Assembly: GCA_947474165.1 (NCBI GenBank)
Contig: CANJHO010000009.1
Span: forward strand, 1-45,622
Length of the DNA stretch: 45,622 nucleotides
Source of the DNA: Legionellaceae bacterium
GTDB lineage: Bacteria > Pseudomonadota > Gammaproteobacteria > Legionellales > Legionellaceae
Direction: 5' to 3'
How positions within the stretch are numbered: the first letter of the stretch is position 1; each line of letters begins with the position of its first letter. Below, one piece after another: positions 20,101-28,092 of the stretch. The notes below the pieces were generated by a model. It worked only from the letters and a program-made list of their open reading frames with translations. It had not been told where the DNA came from and ran no database searches. The translations under genes were made by a program, and so were the position numbers.

Positions 20101-20169
20101 CAATGCCGTGCTTAGCCAGGCAAAAAAGGTATCAATACCCTCAAAAAAAGATTCAACCATTCTGGTCAT
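17137..20169 (-). CDS. icmB/dotO: Dot/Icm ATPase DotO (IcmB)
   Basis: DotO is the VirB4-like ATPase at the cytoplasmic base of the Dot/Icm system, which assembles with DotB. The 1010-residue product matches the usual length. Walker A (ARPGSGKSVLSNA) lies at about residues 488-500 and Walker B (RIVYDEFHR) at about 798. Conserved VirB4-type motifs follow, including SQSVDDFDP. The ATG at 20169 has GAGG upstream. It is the last gene of the icmT-to-icmB series, 9 bp after icmJ, and converges on icmF. Confidence 0.97.
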   Translation of the reverse strand: MTRMVESFFEGIDTFFAWLSTALQQTTESYCDLETADSPTVLVNHDGTLVSILKIEGVTALAGTEEFTRLVEGLTNAFQGPMGRPGHALQVFFSHDKQNIRKLIKDIYANAEATERRLELNLDDLFKERVDYLARYCAEERVYFVLMTRPFNLPADQLKLSNKAKLKMVREKKLPPFRNTQTPFAAIPELRDTHSAYVRSVLNDLDSLSILAKLLDSHAALHAIRLTADPDFTADDWQASIPGDKLSVRELNGFEGDISDLLWPPLSKQVIPRDALTIDRRTVLVGDKIYSSAYIDLFPKDIRPFITLFTRILPTHIPWRISFLMESEGLPTLKLKGVLAAVLSFSSAQNRLISDSYNLLKYLNINTDEAIIRLRVVATTWAPEGDIPLLRRRSSELAKAIQGWGSTDVSEMCGDPFAGFTSTMLATTLSSPAVPSVAPLSAIISMLPITRPASPWQQGALLFRSPDGKPWPFQPGSSQQTTWIDLVYARPGSGKSVLSNAQNLALCLSAGLSRLPRIAIIDIGPSSSGLISLLKEALPAPKRHLVAYHRLRMTPEYSINPFDTQMGCRYPTALERSFLVNFLTLLTTPLGASKPYDGMPDLTGMVVDELYKSFADESNPTPYSPGIEEFIDSILEEIGFVLDSKSTWWEVTDSLYSAGFIHEAILAQRYAMPLLADAASICRIAAIEDLYEKITAPTGESLINSFSRMISGAIREYPILSRVTAFDIGDARVVSLDLDEVAKSGGDAADRQTSVMYMLARYVLARHYYLTDESMSNVPLQYQAYHKERVSQIREDPKRIVYDEFHRTSKSSAVREQVIIDMREGRKWNVQISLLSQSVDDFDPVMIDFATSIYIMDAGPSQAIEKTCKIFGLSDTAKVALRNRVHGPRQGGATFLAQFSTKMGVSIQLLTLTLGPIELWAFSTTAEDASVRNQLYRHLGPSEARRFLASLFPNGSVTKEITERLNKLKEEGGLIEDEGKLGVLEQFVAEILDAYSRDPNSKSLPSSQKN

Positions 20170-20178
20170 ATTTCTGCC

Positions 20179-20808
20179 TCATTGCTCTGAAATTTCTTCT
20201 AGGGCGCTGGCTGCCCACCGTTCTATCTGTTTACGAAATTTGGCCCTTGAGGGTAATAGTCGTATATTATTAAAAATTTTGTCGGATTTTTCTTTAGAAA
20301 TAGGTCCAGAATCAATGAGTAAATGACCAAAAATTGATGGATCACTGGTTCCTTCACCAAATTTTTCTTCAACTAACTGTGAACGAAATTTAAAACTTCG
20401 GTAAATGGTCTGAGAACTGTTTTTATAACCCGTGTCATTGGTAATTGCACAAAAGAGCACATGACATAAACCATTTAGTTCAGATTGTGACAATTCTGGC
20501 AAATAGATTAAAGTCCCTCCCCCATAGCCACCCACACCGACTGATTCTATAAAAAAACATTGAGAGCAAAAACAACAAGCGGTCGCCAAATTGGCCAATT
20601 TATTGTTGTTGTAATTATTATCAAGATTAACGACATCTTGATAAAATCGAGCTTGAAACCCACAAAATTGGCACGTATAGCGATCGCGCTGCAAAATTTT
20701 TTGTTCAAAAGATGTAAAACGCGTATCTGCCTTCCTAGCTGAGTAGAGCCGCCAGGCACCTGGACTAGCCATTAGTTTCAACTCACAGCGCCCTTGGGGA
20801 TTAGCCAT
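20179..20808 (-). CDS. icmJ/dotN: Dot/Icm protein DotN (IcmJ)
   Basis: DotN is a zinc-binding cytoplasmic subunit of the type IV coupling complex that docks on the DotL C-terminal extension. The 209-residue product has the metal-binding cysteines in CQFCGF (near residue 48) and ACCFCSQC (near 77) within an HNH-like region that has LDNNYNNNKLANL between them. I chose the ATG at 20808 rather than a GTG four codons earlier, because it gives the family's usual N-terminus and length. It lies between icmD and icmB. Confidence 0.93.
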   Translation of the reverse strand: MANPQGRCELKLMASPGAWRLYSARKADTRFTSFEQKILQRDRYTCQFCGFQARFYQDVVNLDNNYNNNKLANLATACCFCSQCFFIESVGVGGYGGGTLIYLPELSQSELNGLCHVLFCAITNDTGYKNSSQTIYRSFKFRSQLVEEKFGEGTSDPSIFGHLLIDSGPISKEKSDKIFNNIRLLPSRAKFRKQIERWAASALEEISEQ

Positions 20809-20900
20809 GTAAAGACCCACGTTATATTAAGATCAAGAACAAGCCAGAAGAGACAATAACATCCATTTCCAGCCCTATCATTAGGCAAAAATCTTAAGCT

Positions 20901-21275
20901 TTAAATACTGGTACCACCTGCTCCTGCCGTTTTAGCATCTGTAAACAACGTGGCGCCTACTGAAGTCATTACGTTAGGCAAAAAGAGGAGGCCCGCTGCA
21001 ACAACAACCAGACCAATCGGCTGACCAACGGGTGTTTGTTGAGGATTATCCTTGTGCGCCTTGAACTTCAGAACAGCCGCAATTGAGAAACCTAGCCCAG
21101 CAATATAAGACGCTGCTGTAATCAATTTACCGATGTTGGCAAAGGTTCCAGTTATACTTGCTGCAACACTACCTATCGTTTGGGAGGTTGTTGCCTCAGC
21201 AAGCCCTGCAACCATTAACAAACTCAAAAAGGTAACTCCCAACACAATCTTATGTTTTACTGCCATTTTACCCAT
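20901..21275 (-). CDS. icmD/dotP: Dot/Icm inner-membrane protein DotP (IcmD)
   Basis: The 124-residue product is a small inner-membrane Dot/Icm component. It has an N-terminal hydrophobic signal-like segment (residues 7-27). Two further membrane segments follow, the first near TAASYIAGLGFSIAAVLKF (53-71) and the second near PIGLVVVAAGLLFLPNVM (85-102). The ITAASYIAGLGF and FLPNV motifs echo IcmC, with which it shares distant similarity. GGGGAAGCAC precedes the ATG. A 143-bp gap separates it from icmC, enough for its own promoter. Confidence 0.92.
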   Translation of the reverse strand: MGKMAVKHKIVLGVTFLSLLMVAGLAEATTSQTIGSVAASITGTFANIGKLITAASYIAGLGFSIAAVLKFKAHKDNPQQTPVGQPIGLVVVAAGLLFLPNVMTSVGATLFTDAKTAGAGGTSI

Positions 21276-21418
21276 GTGCTTCCCCTATTATTAAAAGAAT
21301 AATTAAACGACCATCTTAAATCTTATTATTAACGATTTATATGTTTCTCACAACATTCATTGTAACAATTCCAGCAAATACTTACATCTGTATCTTAACT
21401 GCGCAAAGTATATCACCC

Positions 21419-21961
21419 CTAACTCGAACCATAGATCGTATTATTAATAATTTGCATGGTTGCCACAATATTGATTGCAAGTATGCCACCAAATATATGA
21501 ATTAATCCCTTACCCATGCCGCCTGGTTGTTGTCCATGGGAGGCCGATTTTGCAATGAGAACCCACCCACGTATAAATGCAATGACGCCAATGGTTCGAA
21601 TAATTAAGGTAAGGGATTCACCAGCCGGGCCGCTTAGGCCAAACATGTCCGTATCCGTTTGATAGCTCATGATATTCGATGTACTGAAAGTCGTATTCAA
21701 TAAGACATCAAGTCCTGTCGGTAAATAAAGAAGCACGGATGACACTAGGATATAAATTATGGGCTCTTTATGACCACCACTACCGCCCCCTCCCCCCATT
21801 TTGCCTGCTTCAGCACTAGATTTTAAGGTTTGAAGCGCCTTGAATGCAAAACCTAAGCCCATCAAATAAGCCGCGCCAGTCAGTAACTTCTGAACCGGCA
21901 CCATTGATGCGGCTATATTGGATAGCACATCAACGTAATTATCATTATTCCATGGTTGCAT
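21419..21961 (-). CDS. icmC/dotE: Dot/Icm inner-membrane protein DotE (IcmC)
   Basis: The 180-residue product is an inner-membrane Dot/Icm component of the IcmC/DotV type. It has hydrophobic segments at about residues 25-45 (LLTGAAYLMGLGFAFKAL), 68-85 (PIIYILVSSVLLYLPTG), 115-138 and 152-172. A glycine-rich linker (KMGGGGGSGGHKE) sits after the first. AAGGGT precedes the ATG. It begins 8 bp after the icmG stop. DotV is the main alternative name for this family, but the position between icmG and icmD supports IcmC. Confidence 0.92.
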   Translation of the reverse strand: MQPWNNDNYVDVLSNIAASMVPVQKLLTGAAYLMGLGFAFKALQTLKSSAEAGKMGGGGGSGGHKEPIIYILVSSVLLYLPTGLDVLLNTTFSTSNIMSYQTDTDMFGLSGPAGESLTLIIRTIGVIAFIRGWVLIAKSASHGQQPGGMGKGLIHIFGGILAINIVATMQIINNTIYGSS

Positions 21962-21969
21962 ATCGACCC

Positions 21970-22773
21970 TTAGCTGTCTTCTTGACTAAATCGTATCACT
22001 TGACCAGAACTGGTTGTGACTCGCCCTTGATTTGGATCAATCAATTTAACAATACCATATCCTGCAATCACTGTACCTTCTCGAACCGTTAACGTAGCCC
22101 CATTGGTAGCAATAAGCCATGCTCGACCAGGAATCACTGCCTGCAAATAAAATTTAGGTCGGCCTTCAGTCCTATGCCGAATATAATGTGTTTTTTTATG
22201 TTCCTTTGGCATATTTAATCGTTCAATAATCGTTGCTTGCTCATCAATTTTTGCATTCAAGCTAGCAATCACCCCATTGAGTTCTGTCATTTTAGTCATC
22301 ATTAAATTAAGACTATTACTAATTCCACCCAATTGATTATTCACCGAGCTAAGATCGGCACCCAAACTTTGTTGCCTCACCTCAATGGTGGACAAGCTTT
22401 GATTTATTTTTATTTCTGCTGCAGGTGTTACCGCTTCAGGTGATGGTATTCTTGCTTCTGGAATTGTTTGTGGGATTGGTTGTGGTTCTGCTGGTGCAGG
22501 CGTTACTGCTGTAGGAACAGCAGGTGGCAACGGGGTAGATTTTGTTGAAAACCCTCCCTCTATAAATTTATACACCACTACAATAAGAATAACTGCAGCC
22601 ACAACGATCAGAACATTTCGTTTAAGATTATTCGAGCCAGCACTGGCGCCTTGCATTTCCTCTGATAAACCGGGGCCCGCAATCGGGGCCTCATTGTCAT
22701 CCCCAGTGTTGGGTGTCATTGGATCCAGTTCATCAAACTGATATTCATCATTGCCGTCTACATTGTCTGCCAT
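21970..22773 (-). CDS. icmG/dotF: Dot/Icm inner-membrane protein DotF (IcmG)
   Basis: DotF is a bitopic inner-membrane protein of the Dot/Icm core that contacts the DotH-DotG channel. The 267-residue product has an acidic cytoplasmic N-terminus (MADNVDGNDEYQFDELD), one membrane segment at about residues 51-66 and a proline-rich stretch. A coiled-coil region follows at about 115-185, then a C-terminal periplasmic domain. The open frame runs 50 codons further upstream into icmE. I chose the ATG at 22773, which has AGGT upstream and gives the usual acidic start. Confidence 0.93.
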   Translation of the reverse strand: MADNVDGNDEYQFDELDPMTPNTGDDNEAPIAGPGLSEEMQGASAGSNNLKRNVLIVVAAVILIVVVYKFIEGGFSTKSTPLPPAVPTAVTPAPAEPQPIPQTIPEARIPSPEAVTPAAEIKINQSLSTIEVRQQSLGADLSSVNNQLGGISNSLNLMMTKMTELNGVIASLNAKIDEQATIIERLNMPKEHKKTHYIRHRTEGRPKFYLQAVIPGRAWLIATNGATLTVREGTVIAGYGIVKLIDPNQGRVTTSSGQVIRFSQEDS

Positions 22774-22792
22774 TTTGTACCTACTCTTGAAA

Positions 22793-25700
22793 TTAAAGTG
22801 AAGCCAAGTCCTGTGTAAACAGAACACCAATCCCTGTGCCCGAGCAGACTTGAACTGTGGTGGGCGTATTAAATTGTGCTTGAGCCACCTGCCCCCATGC
22901 TTTACCCAGGGTTGCCAAACCAATCACTGCATTTTCTAAAGTTGTTCGTCCTACGCCATTTTCAATCGTCGTATTAGTTGCCCCACCAACGCCACCAATG
23001 GTTACGGTAGTATTAGCAGACTGGAACGCGTTACCGAAACCCTCGATGAAGGTTGAGGCAAACAATGAACCATAGCGAAGCAAATAATGATGATTGGCTT
23101 TAGTGGCTAGGGCTGTTCTAGCGGTATTGGGATCAATCGCATAAGCATTAATAGACGTTGTTTTAGGCGCACCAGGGACTGACATGGTATTAAAATTAAT
23201 CACTATTTTGTCAGAGTTTGTGGGGAGATTGAAAGCACCTATCAATTTTGTACCATTCAGCTTCCCAGACACGATGGTTGCTAAAATGGGTCCCGGCTCA
23301 TCGCTATTCACTGACGTATCCAGTACCGCAAAGAGAACATCTCCCGCTTTAATGATTGGCTGTGCATTGGGGGCAGCTGGATTGGCAATTGATTGTTGAT
23401 TTAAATTATTACCGCCCACAGCCCCTTCACCCGCTTTAAGCGAAGGCGGTGGCGTGCCAGCAACAGGGGCCTGCGCGGCGACAATTTTCCAAACGCCCAG
23501 ATATGCCGATGCCGCCCCTTGCATTGCGGCTGCACGTTGTTGTACTTTTTGTTGAAATTGTTGATCTGCCATTAACGTTTGTTGACGATTTAAAATGGCT
23601 TGTAATTGCTTTGCGTTCGCAGCTTCTACAGAAGCATTTTGTGCCGTGCCGCCATTTAATGAAGGGAGGGCTACAACGATTGAGCCAGGTGAGGGCGGGG
23701 TTATCGCTTGAAGGCCTGCCAAAGCAGTATCATTGGGTGAAAACCCTGCCTCCTGCAGCGCTTCTGCCGAAAAACCTGCCTTTTTAAGGTCGGTCGATGT
23801 TAACCCTGCATCTTTTAATTCCTTGGATGAATATCCAGCGTTACGAAGCGCCTCTGCTGAAAAACCAGCATCTTTGAGTTCTTTGGCTGAATATCCCAAA
23901 GCTTTTAATTGTGCTGCCGTGAACCCGAGACTCTTCAGGTCGGCCGCACTAAAGCCTGCATCTTTAAGTTCTGCAGCGCTAAAACCTGCATCCTTCAATT
24001 GCTGTGCGCTAAACCCTGCCGCATGCAACTCTTTCGCACTAAATCCTGCCGCTTTAAGTTCTCCTGCGCTAAATCCTGCATCTTTGAGATCAGCCGCTGT
24101 GAAACCTGCGTCTTTTAATTCCTTAGCCGTATAACCTGCATCCTTCATTTGTTTAGCACTGCACCCTAAGGTCTGCTTGATTGTTGCAGCGGAGACCCCT
24201 AAGGCATGTGCTGCCTTCAATGAGTCCACACTACAATTGGCGGTTCTACCCGCGGCAATAATGCCTACTGGACTTAAGCCAGCTTGCATTAGTTCCTGAG
24301 GTGAAAAACCTGCTGCTAGTAATTCTTCCGGTGTAAATCCGGCATCAGCCAGTTCCTTAGCACTAAACCCTGCGGCTTTAAGCGCAGCTGGGCTACAGCC
24401 ATTTAAATCATGGATACGCTTAGCAGAGATCTTCTGTAAGTAAAGCGCATGTAATTTTTGGGGGTCACAACCTGCCGCTTTAATCAGGGTATCTTCAGCA
24501 GGGTTCGCCGCTATTTCAGCCGGAGTAAAGCCGGCCTGCAATAATTGCTGTGGTGTAAACCCTGCATCAGCAAGTTGTTGTGCACTATATCCTGCCGCTT
24601 TAAGGGCCTCTGTACCACAACCATTCAAATCATGAATACGTTTGGCTGATACATGCTGTAAAAGAAGATCATGTAGCTTTTTGGGATCACAGCCTGCTGC
24701 CTTTATTAGATCATCACCCACAGTGGGTGATATCGCACCTATTTCTGCAGGCGTAAAGCCTGCATTGGCTATATCCGCATTGGTAAAGCCTGCCGCATTT
24801 AATTCTTCTGGACTACACCCTGCATCCTGATGGATGGCTATGGCACTAATGCCTGCAAGCCGCTCTCTTTTTAAAGCTTCTACACTACAACCGGCCGCCT
24901 TAATACTCTCTGCTGTGACGCCATTCGGAAGCTTTGCCTCAGCCTCTTTCAATTCTTGTGGGGTATACCCTGCTGCAAGAATATCAGCCGGTGTTACACC
25001 TGCATCTAATAAATCCCTAGCACTATAGCCTGCCTGTTTCAGCTCGGTGGGAGTAAATCCTGCTTTAAGTAAATCGGCCGCACTAAATCCTGCGTCTCTT
25101 AATGCTCCTGCACTAAATCCTGCGGCTTTTAGTTGAGCCGCACTGCAACCACTGATGTGTCGAATAGCAGACGCCGTTACGCCTGCCTTTCTTAAGCGAA
25201 TCAATGCATCGGTTTGGCAACCCGCCTTATGTACATCGTCAGCGGTAATCCCGTCAGGTAAGCCGGCTGTGCGAGCAATTTCAGTATCAGAGAATCCAGC
25301 CCCTTTTAATTCTCCGTCTGAATAACCCCCATCTTTCATTTGTTGTGCTGTAAATCCTGCGGCACGTAACTCACAAGCATCAAATCCACAGCTCCTTAAT
25401 TGCGCCGCAGTAGATCCTGCATCCTTCATTTGTCTTGCATTGTACCCTGCCGCTTTTAGTTCTTTACACGAGCAAATCGATTTTAAATCTGTATAGTTAT
25501 AACCATCATCTTTTAATTGAACACAAGTGCATGCGACTTTAAGATCAATCAGCGCAGCACCTTGGTTAATCACAGTGTTCACACTGGATTGACTACAATT
25601 CGCATTTTTTAATGACTGCAACCATAAACTTTGCTGTGGGCCTGTAATATTTTCACGCGCCAGGGTTTCAAAACCTACCCCACCTTCTCCATTTTTTGGA

Positions 25701-26038
25701 CCAATCTGCTGCACACCCTCTCCAAAACCTTGGGTACTGATGATTGTGGGTATCGCGCTTTTACCTGTTGCAGCTGCATTTCTAGCTTGTGAAACATTTT
25801 GTGCCTGTTGCAAAGCAGCATATTGTGCTGTTTGATCTTTCTTGCCAGGAATGGACTGAATACCTCCTGGTGCATTTGACAAATCCACTGAGGTTTTACT
25901 GACTGGATTAGTGATTGATAACACTTTAAAAAGACCTATAGACACAGTTATCAATAAGACAAGAACCGTGAAAATAATAATCACCCTTGAGCGGGTATTT
26001 GAAAACAGTGCTTTTAGATTCTCTTTTCTGCCTGCCAT
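22793..26038 (-). CDS. icmE/dotG: Dot/Icm channel protein DotG (IcmE)
   Basis: DotG is the VirB10-related protein that spans the inner membrane and periplasm and lines the Dot/Icm channel. The 1081-residue product has a membrane segment at about residues 17-36 and a glutamine/alanine-rich linker. A repeat region of about 600 residues (about 166-770) is built of decapeptides of the LKDAGFSAAE type. The C-terminal VirB10/TrbI-like domain covers about 870-1081 (with AGDVLFAVLDTSVNSDEPGP). Its start codon overlaps the icmK stop (TAATG). Five repeat modules carry cysteine pairs with identical spacing. Confidence 0.96.
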   Translation of the reverse strand: MAGRKENLKALFSNTRSRVIIIFTVLVLLITVSIGLFKVLSITNPVSKTSVDLSNAPGGIQSIPGKKDQTAQYAALQQAQNVSQARNAAATGKSAIPTIISTQGFGEGVQQIGPKNGEGGVGFETLARENITGPQQSLWLQSLKNANCSQSSVNTVINQGAALIDLKVACTCVQLKDDGYNYTDLKSICSCKELKAAGYNARQMKDAGSTAAQLRSCGFDACELRAAGFTAQQMKDGGYSDGELKGAGFSDTEIARTAGLPDGITADDVHKAGCQTDALIRLRKAGVTASAIRHISGCSAAQLKAAGFSAGALRDAGFSAADLLKAGFTPTELKQAGYSARDLLDAGVTPADILAAGYTPQELKEAEAKLPNGVTAESIKAAGCSVEALKRERLAGISAIAIHQDAGCSPEELNAAGFTNADIANAGFTPAEIGAISPTVGDDLIKAAGCDPKKLHDLLLQHVSAKRIHDLNGCGTEALKAAGYSAQQLADAGFTPQQLLQAGFTPAEIAANPAEDTLIKAAGCDPQKLHALYLQKISAKRIHDLNGCSPAALKAAGFSAKELADAGFTPEELLAAGFSPQELMQAGLSPVGIIAAGRTANCSVDSLKAAHALGVSAATIKQTLGCSAKQMKDAGYTAKELKDAGFTAADLKDAGFSAGELKAAGFSAKELHAAGFSAQQLKDAGFSAAELKDAGFSAADLKSLGFTAAQLKALGYSAKELKDAGFSAEALRNAGYSSKELKDAGLTSTDLKKAGFSAEALQEAGFSPNDTALAGLQAITPPSPGSIVVALPSLNGGTAQNASVEAANAKQLQAILNRQQTLMADQQFQQKVQQRAAAMQGAASAYLGVWKIVAAQAPVAGTPPPSLKAGEGAVGGNNLNQQSIANPAAPNAQPIIKAGDVLFAVLDTSVNSDEPGPILATIVSGKLNGTKLIGAFNLPTNSDKIVINFNTMSVPGAPKTTSINAYAIDPNTARTALATKANHHYLLRYGSLFASTFIEGFGNAFQSANTTVTIGGVGGATNTTIENGVGRTTLENAVIGLATLGKAWGQVAQAQFNTPTTVQVCSGTGIGVLFTQDLASL
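23730..25540 (-). repeat. Decapeptide repeat region within dotG
   Basis: About 1.8 kb encodes tandem 10-residue units with the pattern xLKxAGFSAx. Five longer modules start with (K)AGC or NC and show Cys, 23 residues, Cys. Two adjacent copies, beginning LIKAAGC at about 24690-24710 and 24470-24490, are 74 residues (222 bp) apart and nearly identical over SAKRIHDLNGC, indicating a recent tandem duplication. The repeats also create long open frames on the opposite strand that are not genes. Confidence 0.9.
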
Positions 26039-27132
26039 TATAACCCTTCTACCTTGAGCTGCATGACCTTGCCATGCCAGGAAACCAGTAATACTGGCGA
26101 TTTTTGCATTTCATAAGCATGTGTGCCATCTGCACTGGTCATGCTACCTATCCAACCCGGTGACAAAATAGTAAGCCCTGTTCTAATGAACATCTTATCA
26201 TTTAATAACCAAGCACGCGCATCTCCGCCACTGATAATCAAACGTGAACTACCTTGTGGCGGCACACCATCTAAAACATGAAGTAATATATCATTGGCAG
26301 CGGGCGGTATCCCCTCTTCCATAGGCATACTTTTTGCATTCGGACCATAACCCTGCACCCGTAAATCAACGCGATAATCGACTGCTTTCTGACCTGGTAT
26401 CAGTGTCAACATAACCGGTGTATTGAGTCCCCGTAGCCGCACGGCAAGATTTCCATAGTTATATAGTTTGCTGGCTTGAATCATGAGGGTGTTACCCGTC
26501 TTATCCCACACAATATTAAACGATGAGGGATCCCCCAGATCATAAGCATTAATTGGCCATGGTGCACCGGTTGAATCAAGAAAGACCAATGATGAAACAA
26601 ACCCCTGCGATAATCGAATAACGGGTGGCGTCGAGCCAGGCGACAAATTCACAAATTGTGAGGTGGCTGTGGGCTTGGGTGGCGTACCGGCAGTAGAGGC
26701 CTGTGCGAATTCGTTGGTATGATAAAGTTGTTTTATACGGATAATTTCTTCTGAACTCAATGGAAATAACTGATCAGTTACACTGTCAAATGCCATGGAT
26801 TCAATCGTCTCTTTATCAGCTAATGCTGACAACGGTTGATTGGTCGTAACTGGCGCCGTGGCAGCGGGTTTTACAGCACTGCCTGTGGCGTTAACCGGTT
26901 GACTGCCACCCTTTGGTTCAGGCGCTGTTGACGCTAACGATGGGTTATTGGTTGAGGACTTGCTAGATGGGTCATTGGAACCAGGAGATAACTTGTTCTG
27001 CAATAAACGCAATTGTTCTAAGGCCTGCTGGGCTGACTTAGCCGTTGGATCTGCAGCACCACAAACAGAGGATACGAAAATCCCTAGCATCAATACCCCT
27101 CGTGATAACGTCTTTAATTCGCTACGATTCAT
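26038..27132 (-). CDS. icmK/dotH: Dot/Icm outer-membrane core protein DotH (IcmK)
   Basis: DotH is a VirB9-like protein of the outer-membrane core complex together with DotC, DotD, DotG and DotK. The 364-residue product has a signal peptide (residues 1-26, ending VCGAADP) and a low-complexity linker rich in Ser, Pro and Thr (about 45-100). The conserved DotH domain then covers about 115-364, including PPVIRLSQGFVSSLVFLDS and SLVFLDSTGAPWPI. Start and stop overlap its neighbours (ATGA with icmL, TAATG with icmE), so the three are translationally coupled. Confidence 0.95.
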   Translation of the reverse strand: MNRSELKTLSRGVLMLGIFVSSVCGAADPTAKSAQQALEQLRLLQNKLSPGSNDPSSKSSTNNPSLASTAPEPKGGSQPVNATGSAVKPAATAPVTTNQPLSALADKETIESMAFDSVTDQLFPLSSEEIIRIKQLYHTNEFAQASTAGTPPKPTATSQFVNLSPGSTPPVIRLSQGFVSSLVFLDSTGAPWPINAYDLGDPSSFNIVWDKTGNTLMIQASKLYNYGNLAVRLRGLNTPVMLTLIPGQKAVDYRVDLRVQGYGPNAKSMPMEEGIPPAANDILLHVLDGVPPQGSSRLIISGGDARAWLLNDKMFIRTGLTILSPGWIGSMTSADGTHAYEMQKSPVLLVSWHGKVMQLKVEGL

Positions 27133-27770
27133 TGGGTTATCCCACCACTTGCTGGTGCTACTATAAATTGAGAAATTCCAATCCCTGACGGCGTATTCAA
27201 TGTGGGTACACGAACCACCAGCATGGTGACGATATTATTTTGCTGAGTAAATTCATTGACGCTTTGATAGGTGACTAAAATGGGCATTTGTATTTGCCAA
27301 GCCATAACCCCATTTAAAGGACCTGATTTTAGAATAACAGGGGCCCTCGTTGCTACCGCAGAGACAACCAGTTTCTTCGCAACGACAGCATCTAGGTTAT
27401 TAGACGCCTTTAGGGCCGTTAGAAATTGGTCCCATCCCTCTGGCGTAAAGAATCCAGAGGAAGCCACGAGCTCGGTTTTATAATTTACAAAATTATAAGT
27501 GTAAGCTGCCGTTGCTGCCACATTTGCCCATTCCAATACGGATGCATCAGATTGATTGGGTGTATCTAAAGGAATTAAAGGCGTTATTCTACCATTAATA
27601 GAAGTTGCAAAATATAATGGGGCTGGTGGATGCGATATGATATAAAAGAAAATCCCGGCCAATACAAAATTAGCGAGCATTGATACCAACAAAACTAGAA
27701 TCAATCTACGTTGGCCATCTCGATAAAAATTGTTTCTTAGCGTAACAACCATCAAAGCATCTTCAGCCAT
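27129..27770 (-). CDS. icmL/dotI: Dot/Icm inner-membrane protein DotI (IcmL)
   Basis: DotI is an inner-membrane protein with a VirB8-like periplasmic domain; it forms a complex with DotJ. The 213-residue product has a short cytoplasmic N-terminus, one membrane segment at about residues 22-45 (RLILVLLVSMLANFVLAG), and a periplasmic domain from about 60. A good ribosome site (AGAGGAAATT) precedes the ATG, and the stop overlaps the icmK start. It begins 11 bp after icmM. Confidence 0.96.
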   Translation of the reverse strand: MAEDALMVVTLRNNFYRDGQRRLILVLLVSMLANFVLAGIFFYIISHPPAPLYFATSINGRITPLIPLDTPNQSDASVLEWANVAATAAYTYNFVNYKTELVASSGFFTPEGWDQFLTALKASNNLDAVVAKKLVVSAVATRAPVILKSGPLNGVMAWQIQMPILVTYQSVNEFTQQNNIVTMLVVRVPTLNTPSGIGISQFIVAPASGGITQ

Positions 27771-27781
27771 AATTTCCTCTG

Positions 27782-28066
27782 TTATTGGGGTATGACTTTG
27801 TTGTCAACATCAGTGCTTGGATCTGGAGCCAGTAATGCAACCGATGAATAATTAGGGTAGTCCATTTGAATCAATCTATCGGGGTAAGTGACCCCATTGG
27901 TAGCATAATAATCATGTAGACCTCGCCCCATATAAGTATAATAGATCCCCAAACCTAAAAACAGATTAATAACAATAGAGACAACCAGTGTAGCCCCAAC
28001 CCCTCGATAGGTTAAAACATAAAATTGCTTAGATTGTTTAATTAAATTCCAAGCTTGTCGACTCAT
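27782..28066 (-). CDS. icmM/dotJ: Dot/Icm inner-membrane protein DotJ (IcmM)
   Basis: DotJ resembles the N-terminal part of DotI and assembles with it in the inner membrane. The 94-residue product has the SRQAWNLIKQSKQFYV start and a membrane segment at about residues 23-46 (GATLVVSIVINLFLGLG), then YYATNGVTYPDRLIQM, which parallels DotI (YFATSINGRITPLIPL). GTGGAGAAAA precedes the ATG. As I recall, DotJ is absent from Coxiella, so its presence favours a Legionella-like source. Confidence 0.93.
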   Translation of the reverse strand: MSRQAWNLIKQSKQFYVLTYRGVGATLVVSIVINLFLGLGIYYTYMGRGLHDYYATNGVTYPDRLIQMDYPNYSSVALLAPDPSTDVDNKVIPQ

Positions 28067-28092
28067 TTTTCTCCACTTACCTTTTTTTATCT

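Noticed and set aside
23733..24134. Plus-strand open frame of 133 codons with repeats inside dotG
   Set aside because: It is the complement of the dotG decapeptide repeats; its regularity mirrors the sense repeats and it has no ribosome site.
23730..25540. Regular repeats considered as a CRISPR array
   Set aside because: The repeats are coding, diverged at third positions, have no unique spacers, and lie within dotG.
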